Below are positions 53,320 through 58,454 of a stretch of DNA of 58,454 nt, piece by piece. The translations under genes and the position numbers were made by a program. A model generated the notes under the pieces. That model saw only the letters and a list, made by a program, of their open reading frames with translations, was not told the origin of the DNA and made no database searches. Source of the stretch: Asparagopsis taxiformis (lineage: Eukaryota > Rhodophyta > Florideophyceae > Bonnemaisoniales > Bonnemaisoniaceae); contig JALQPE010001050.1 in NCBI GenBank assembly GCA_030407315.1, positions 1 to 58,454 of the forward strand, in the 5' to 3' direction. Every line of letters starts with the position of its first letter. Positions within the stretch are counted from its first letter, which is position 1.

Positions 53320-53503
53320 AATGGGGCATCAGAGACTTAAAAGCTCCTTTATCGATTTAAAAGTTGCAATTCCTCTTGACAAATCTAATACGCTCAGGCT
53401 GCTAACAATTTGTTGTCATCTATTTAATTTTTTGCGGACCAGGAGAGTTGGACTGAACCAAATTAATTCGATGTATGGTAGAATAAACAATTCAGAACAG
53501 TAG
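53320..53503 (+). pseudogene. PIF/Harbinger-like transposase relict, C-terminal part
   Basis: After the copia-A duplication the sequence reads into pieces typical of the C-terminus of these nucleases (LLTICCHLFNFLRTRRVGLNQI). It ends TAG at 53501-53503. It is the continuation of 44812-45638, with a frame change near the insertion. Confidence 0.5.
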
Positions 53504-53549
53504 TGTATCGATCCAGTAAATATATCTGCTTTAATCTTTTCTGACTCAT

Positions 53550-53756
53550 CTATATCCGCATGAATGTTTCTATCACTTCTTCAATGAGCTTTATCATTTC
53601 CGACATCTGATGGAACAGTTCATTTGTTGGAAGGAGGTTACGCGCTATTTATCCTTGTACAACCTTCTTAATGTCTTCTTGCGTCATGCTTGATGACACA
53701 TTGGCCATACCGACAACTGCTGGTGAGAGCTGACCAATTTTGTCTGCCACTGTAGT
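53550..53756 (-). pseudogene. Unidentified coding remnant, minus strand
   Basis: A helical, protein-like frame runs leftward from about 53756, passes one TAA (53649-53651) and continues in the same frame for 32 codons to TAG (53550-53552). An acceptor-like TACTACAG precedes it. It may be the last exon or end of a decayed gene or transposase. Family unknown. Confidence 0.3.
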
Positions 53757-54699
53757 ATACGTGGCCAATTCGAAAATGGCAAATATAATTACGATTTCCG
53801 CGGAATTCCAATTTTGGCGGATTCGACCAGTGACAGCAATGTACGAGCATTGCTGGCGCACGCGCGCAGCGCGCTCAATTGGCACGCGTGTGCAACGAGC
53901 GGAGTGGCACGCGGCCACGGACTATCGGGTCCACACGCGCGACCCAAAAGTTCCTTTCCCGTTCGGGAACGTTACCAACAGTGTTTACACTGTAAAGCAA
54001 TGCCATCGTGGCTAAATTGGTATTGGCATCGTGACGGGAGGGAAAGGGGGCAAGCATCGAACGAGCAACGACGATCATGCGGAGGATAAGAAAGGTCTCC
54101 AGTCTTCTTACAGTTTGTGAGTGTATCAAGCTTTTTTAAATCAATTCTTGATCTCAAAATGGGCTTTCCCGGTTTTCAGCCCACTTCGGATTCACCGTCG
54201 ATGTCTGAAGGTGTTGCTACTCCATCCCCGATGGCACCGGTTCCCTCAGCTCTGGCTGTGTCTCGACATCGCCCTCCGGCTCGGACGCCTACTTCCCATA
54301 GGGATTCTGGTCGTGTGCATCCTCTTGACACTCGCCGGTCCACGGCTCAACATCCAACCAACCGGTCCTTGAGGCCGTCCTCTTCCTATCCTTCACATCA
54401 GCGTCCTCATCCTTCCGATAACTTCCGTCGTTAACGTCTTCCTTCCCTAACCGGGTTATATTCTTATACGCCTGCGCGTTTAAACGCGAGACAAATTTGT
54501 CTTCAGGTTAGATCATTCATCCATGCGCCGTGTGAAGCTTGATCATGTTTACCATTAAAAATTTGGAATGTTTTTTGTTTTTGTGGAATTTTCTTTGACC
54601 AGTTGGCTTCAAATTTCTACTGCTCGCGGTATTTGGTGTGTGGCCAACCCACCGCGTGCTTCTCGTAGTACCTTACCGGCTCTACTTCGTGCTCCCCAG
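53757..54699. other. No supported gene
   Basis: A 105-codon frame at 54117-54434 is Ser/Pro/Arg-rich without recognisable features. The segment lies next to a gypsy relict and may be part of it. Confidence 0.35.
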
Positions 54700-56310
54700 C
54701 GGTGACGTTGCGATCACTAGCCATTCTACGTGACGCTTCTGCGTGCAACAGCATAGCTGTGAGGCAACCCTGTCTTCTTACTTATCGGGGTCTCTTAGCC
54801 GTTCGTCTTTTGACGTTTTCTTACCCGCTTGGCGGTCCAGCTTACGGAGTACAGAGAGATTTGTTCGTCTGGCACGTTGTGCCGTTGCGTCCACGTGGGT
54901 CACGGTACCCGTACCACTTTACGAGGAACCATTCCTCCTTGTAGGAACAGCCGGAATGGCGATCGCTAAGGGAGTTCTAGAATCGCTAGCCGTGTCAGGG
55001 CGAGGTGGACCGGATCGCGCTGGTGAACTTGCGTACGCGCGTCGCTCTGTCGGGGGGAGGGGCGGCCGCATGATACAACGGCGGAACACGCAGGGATCGA
55101 TCGCAACACGGGATTCGCGGGCCGGCGCAAGCCGTGATCTCAGGGTGAGGTCACCGAGTAAACTCGAGCACAACGCGATCTACACAGGGGTGGTAAATCC
55201 CTGGCCGAGTAGTATGCGACGCAACGCGCGGTATCGCAGTGCGACGCAGTTCGACGGTCGGTTTACGTGGCGCCCGCGCACGTACGTCGGCGATCGTGAG
55301 CAATCCGCACGCCGTGCGGCGCAACGTCTCAACAGAATCGGTCCTCGCGATGCGCTAAACGCTTAACTCGTAGCTGCGAAAGTGCTGGCTGTTTATTGGT
55401 AAGGTGCGAAGCAAGGCGACCATTAATAGCTAACTATTCAGGACAGACTGTCACTGCACGGCCGGCCGGCGGCCGCTCGCTCGCACGCAAAAGGGAAATA
55501 TTTGGGAAAAAGACTTTCGTCATAAAAAACCCAAAAAGGGGAAATAAAGGGAAATTCGTAGAAATCGCTACACGTGGCGCCGGACTCGCGGTTTCGTGGA
55601 AACGTTCGCACGCACGCGCTCGCATCGACGCTCCGTGACACGTAATCAAACGCCACGCGTACGATCACTTACTAACGAACTAAGATAGATGCACGCGAAT
55701 TCATCCCGACGCAATCGCAGCGAGCGCGCGCACGTCGACGAAATAAATTGCATCACACTCCTTATCGTCGTCGACGACATAGTCGATCAAGTTGTCAATT
55801 GCGTATTCCTGTTCTTCAGGTGGTTCCAAGTTTTGGGAGATAGCTCCCTGTTCAGTTAGAACATCTTGGCTCGACGAGCGTCTTCTTCTTCCGGTATTAA
55901 CCGTGTCACCCGCAGGGGTTAGCATCTCAGCCGAAGTGGCTTGTTGAGATATTTCCATGCCCTGTTTCCGGCTTCTTCTTGCTTTTCGATGAGGGCGACT
56001 ATTCTTCTTCGGACTTGTTCCGGTTGATGTCTTCTGTGCTAACCGGCGTTGTCGAGAGAACGGCTTTTTGGGGTATTTTGAAGCAGGTTCCTGCGTTGGA
56101 TTTGGAGTGTCATCCTCGTTGAGGTCAAGTTGAGTGCGTCTGTGTTTTCGGAAGTGGACGCGGACGTCCAGTCTCTCTAGTACGGGTCCTAGTCGGCCCC
56201 GAGATTTACTAGAACAAATGAACGTCCGCGTCCGAAAAAAAATAAAAATTTTTTGGATGCGGACGTCCACTTTCTCTAGTACATATGGCGGAATACTAGG
56301 GCCCGACATC
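54700..56310 (-). pseudogene. Gypsy chromovirus relict: linker and chromodomain, split by a solo LTR
   Basis: On the minus strand 56150-55763 encodes a basic, Ser/Pro-rich linker leading to EYAIDNLIDYVVDDD, the start of a chromodomain like that of the 13042-17841 pol. A solo LTR (54940-55757) interrupts here. On its other side the chromodomain resumes with EEWFLVKWYGYRD and, after a frame change near 54893, WTQRHNVP. Only the 3' end of pol is seen; it differs clearly from the young element. Confidence 0.75.
54940..55757 (+). repeat. Solo LTR (orphan family) in the chromodomain relict
   Basis: 818 bp, TGTAGGAAC to GCATCACA; perfect duplication CTCCT (54935-54939 and 55758-55762). Confidence 0.92.
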
Positions 56311-56483
56311 CACTTTCTCTAGTACATATGGCGGAATACTAGGACCCGACATCCACTTTCTCTAGTACATATGGCGGAATACTAGGACCCGACATCCACT
56401 TTCTCTAGTACGTTTGGCGGAATACTAGGACCCGACATCCACTTTCTCTAGTACGTTCGGCGGAATACTAGGACCCGACATCC
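56238..56483. repeat. 43-bp tandem repeat array
   Basis: About five and a half copies of a 43-bp unit containing CATCCACTTTCTCTAGTAC and GGCGGAATACTAGGACC. Units are near-identical, with ACATATGG changing to ACGTTTGG and ACGTTCGG toward the right. Confidence 0.9.
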
Positions 56484-56608
56484 AGTATACAATATATCAG
56501 CGAAAACCGGGAGGGAAGAAATTACAGCGGATGGTAAATTCAGGGCCCATATCGGACCGTATTTTATTCTCTCATTTACGAAACTGCTCGTATACAATAC
56601 GTCTCTCT

Positions 56609-56790
56609 AGAATAGGAAATACATATCTGGTCAGAATAGGAAATAAATACCCGGTTAGAATAGGAAATACGTATCCAGCCAGAATACGGAATACGTATCC
56701 AGCCAGATACGAAATACGTATCCAGCCAGAATACGGAATATGTATCCAGCCAGAATATGAAATACGTATCCAGCCGGAATACAAAATACC
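56609..56790. repeat. 24-bp tandem repeat array
   Basis: About seven copies of AATACGTATCCAGCCAGAATACGG-like units. The long frame through it is repeat-derived. Confidence 0.85.
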
Positions 56791-57235
56791 TGTCAGCATA
56801 TCGTCGATCACCCATTCCCTCACTATCGCGTTCTCCCTACCATCCGAACGCCATGCACCACCATCCGCACATACTTCAAGAACCCTCACGACCTTGATTA
56901 CAAAAAATCCGCTCCTTCCCAATTCCATCCCGCTTTCCTCGACACCACCCCAGCGCATTAAATCATCAAGACATCAAACACGAACATGGTCAGCAAAATC
57001 TTACACCACACTTGAAACCCACTCTCACTTCTATCGTATGCCCCAAAATATACACATACCAGAAACACCTCACAGCTTCATTCCCCATCTTCCTACATCC
57101 CTTCTTCACTCTCCTTCAGTCCTGCCGTTCCTGCTTCACCACTCCTGCATCACATACAAAACATCAACCCCAACAGTCAGATTCAAAAGCAACGCTTACC
57201 ACGACAGATATCCTAGAAACTTCCTTACTTACCTC

Positions 57236-58160
57236 TCATCCATCCTACACACAATACAAACCATGATCCAAAAACCTTGCAATGAATAATCAAAGTCAGC
57301 AGTCCATATCTTTTGCAAAACAAGTCTTGGTGCTCAGTGAAACTTACCTTCTGTCATCAACATTCCTGCACCATCTACACAACATCAGAATCAACCACAA
57401 CAGTCAGACCCAAAACCAACCTTCCCTCGCTGCTTACTTTCAAAACTCGCACACTTACCTTCACTCCACACAATACACACCATGACTCAATAGGCTTCCA
57501 ATGAAAAATATCGCATCAACGGAATAGTCAGACTCAAAACCAACCTTCCTCGCTGCTTACTTTCAAAACTCGCACACTTACCTTACCTGTTCCATCCTGC
57601 ACACAATAAAAACCATAAATCACGTAATCGTGTAGCCAAGAAAAGTAGTCAGCATTCCGCATCTTCGCACAACCGGTCTGGGCGCCCAATGTGACTTACC
57701 TTTCGTCATCACTATTCCTCCATCACCTACGTAACATCGGAATCAATCGCAACAGTCAGATTGAAAACCAACGTTTCCCTCGCTACATACCCTGAGAATT
57801 CGCAAATGTACCTCTCATCCATCCTACACACAATACAAACCATGATCCAAAAACCTTGCAATGAATAATAATCATAGTCAGCAGTCCATATCTTCGCAAA
57901 GCACATCTTGGCACTCAATGAAACTTACCTTCCGTCATCAACATTCCTGCATCATCTACACAAAATCGAAATCAACCACAACAGTCAGACTCAAAACCAA
58001 CCTTCCCTCGCAGCATACTTTCATAACTTCACGTACCTCTCTTCCATCGATGGAAGCATGTTGACTCATGGTGTGTATTGAGCGGAGGATCCTCCGCTCA
58101 ATACACACCATGAGTCAACATGCTTCCAAGGAAAAATATCGCATAAACGGAAATAGTCAG
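57236..58160. repeat. Imperfect long tandem repeat, about 580 bp
   Basis: Blocks such as CACACAATACAAACCATGAT (57247, 57830) and CAGCAGTCCATATCTT (57297, 57881) recur about 580 bp apart. Smaller pieces (AGTCAGACTCAAAACCAACC) recur within. No gene. Confidence 0.7.
58051..58128. repeat. 78-bp perfect palindrome
   Basis: 39-bp arms, exact reverse complements with no spacer, centred on GGATCC. The right arm continues the local repeat; the left arm is its inverted copy. Confidence 0.95.
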
Positions 58161-58223
58161 ACTCAAACTCCACGCTTCCCTTTGACCGCCTTTGCTTTTT
58201 TTAGTGTAGAGGATGGAACGAAG

Positions 58224-58261
58224 GTACGTGCGCGAATCTTGATCAAGATTCGCGCACGTAC
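58224..58261. repeat. 38-bp perfect palindrome
   Basis: Exact 19-bp arms centred on TGATCA, 96 bp right of the larger palindrome. Confidence 0.95.
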
Positions 58262-58454
58262 AAAGCAAAGTCGGTCAAAGAATATCAGTCGGTGATGAAG
58301 GCGGAGTGGAGCCTGCGGTGTCGACCGGACAGCTTTCAGCGTCCGCTTAGTCTTGCTGTGCATACTCGAAATCATCGCCGGCAGTGAGATTGAGTATGGC
58401 CCAAGCCATGGTCACTGATGTCCCCGAACAATGAGATCCGGATCGAGAACAACG

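Noticed and set aside
56531..57289. 252-codon plus-strand frame
   Set aside because: It passes through the 24-bp tandem array and low-complexity sequence; composition is repeat-derived.

Overview
The window looks like a repeat-rich piece of a eukaryotic nuclear genome. The best guess is a red alga of the Chondrus/Gracilaria kind: four compact, apparently intron-free host genes sit in a small island (about 26.1-34.6 kb) between large blocks of nested transposons. The organism is an inference from style; no species marker is present.

Left block, 1-23,873. A decayed Ty1/copia element (copia-A copy 1) runs in from the left edge. A solo LTR of a second copia family interrupts its gag start. Its 3' LTR is interrupted by a young copia element on the minus strand (copia-B, 6370-23762, TSD CAATC). 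That element is interrupted in turn by an 11.4-kb Ty3/gypsy chromovirus (10143-21531, TSD TATGT) whose two LTRs differ at one position by eye. The chromovirus has an open 1599-codon pol ending in a chromodomain and a 663-codon ORF on the opposite strand between pol and the 3' LTR. Its gag is broken by several frame changes. Copia-B carries an almost textbook -1 ribosomal frameshift signal at the gag-protease boundary: slippery heptamer, 5-nt spacer and 12-bp stem.

Host island, 23,874-35,242. It holds a beta-carbonic anhydrase (+), a His-rich bZIP factor (+), a 1017-residue multipass membrane protein (-) and a Kelch-cytochrome b561 fusion (-). The membrane protein is clearly homologous by eye to membrane-bound H+-pyrophosphatases, but nearly every pyrophosphate/Mg-binding residue is replaced. 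This apparent pseudo-enzyme is the most interesting single gene here.

Right block, 35,243-58,454. A Mutator-like (MULE) element with long, minisatellite-filled terminal inverted repeats (35251-44384, TSD CTTTCAAT) interrupts a short open frame. An intact-looking hAT element (35272-37863, TSD CTCCCGAC) lies in its left arm. An LTR nested inside another LTR lies in its right arm. A decayed PIF/Harbinger-like transposase follows, split by copia-A copy 2 (45639-53319), which itself carries two solo LTRs. The end of the window holds a chromodomain relict of a gypsy element split by another solo LTR, three tandem-repeat arrays and two perfect palindromes.

Target-site duplications, together with uninterrupted paralogous copies of several insertion sites inside the window, let most of the insertion order be read directly. 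No tRNA, rRNA or CRISPR array was recognised.
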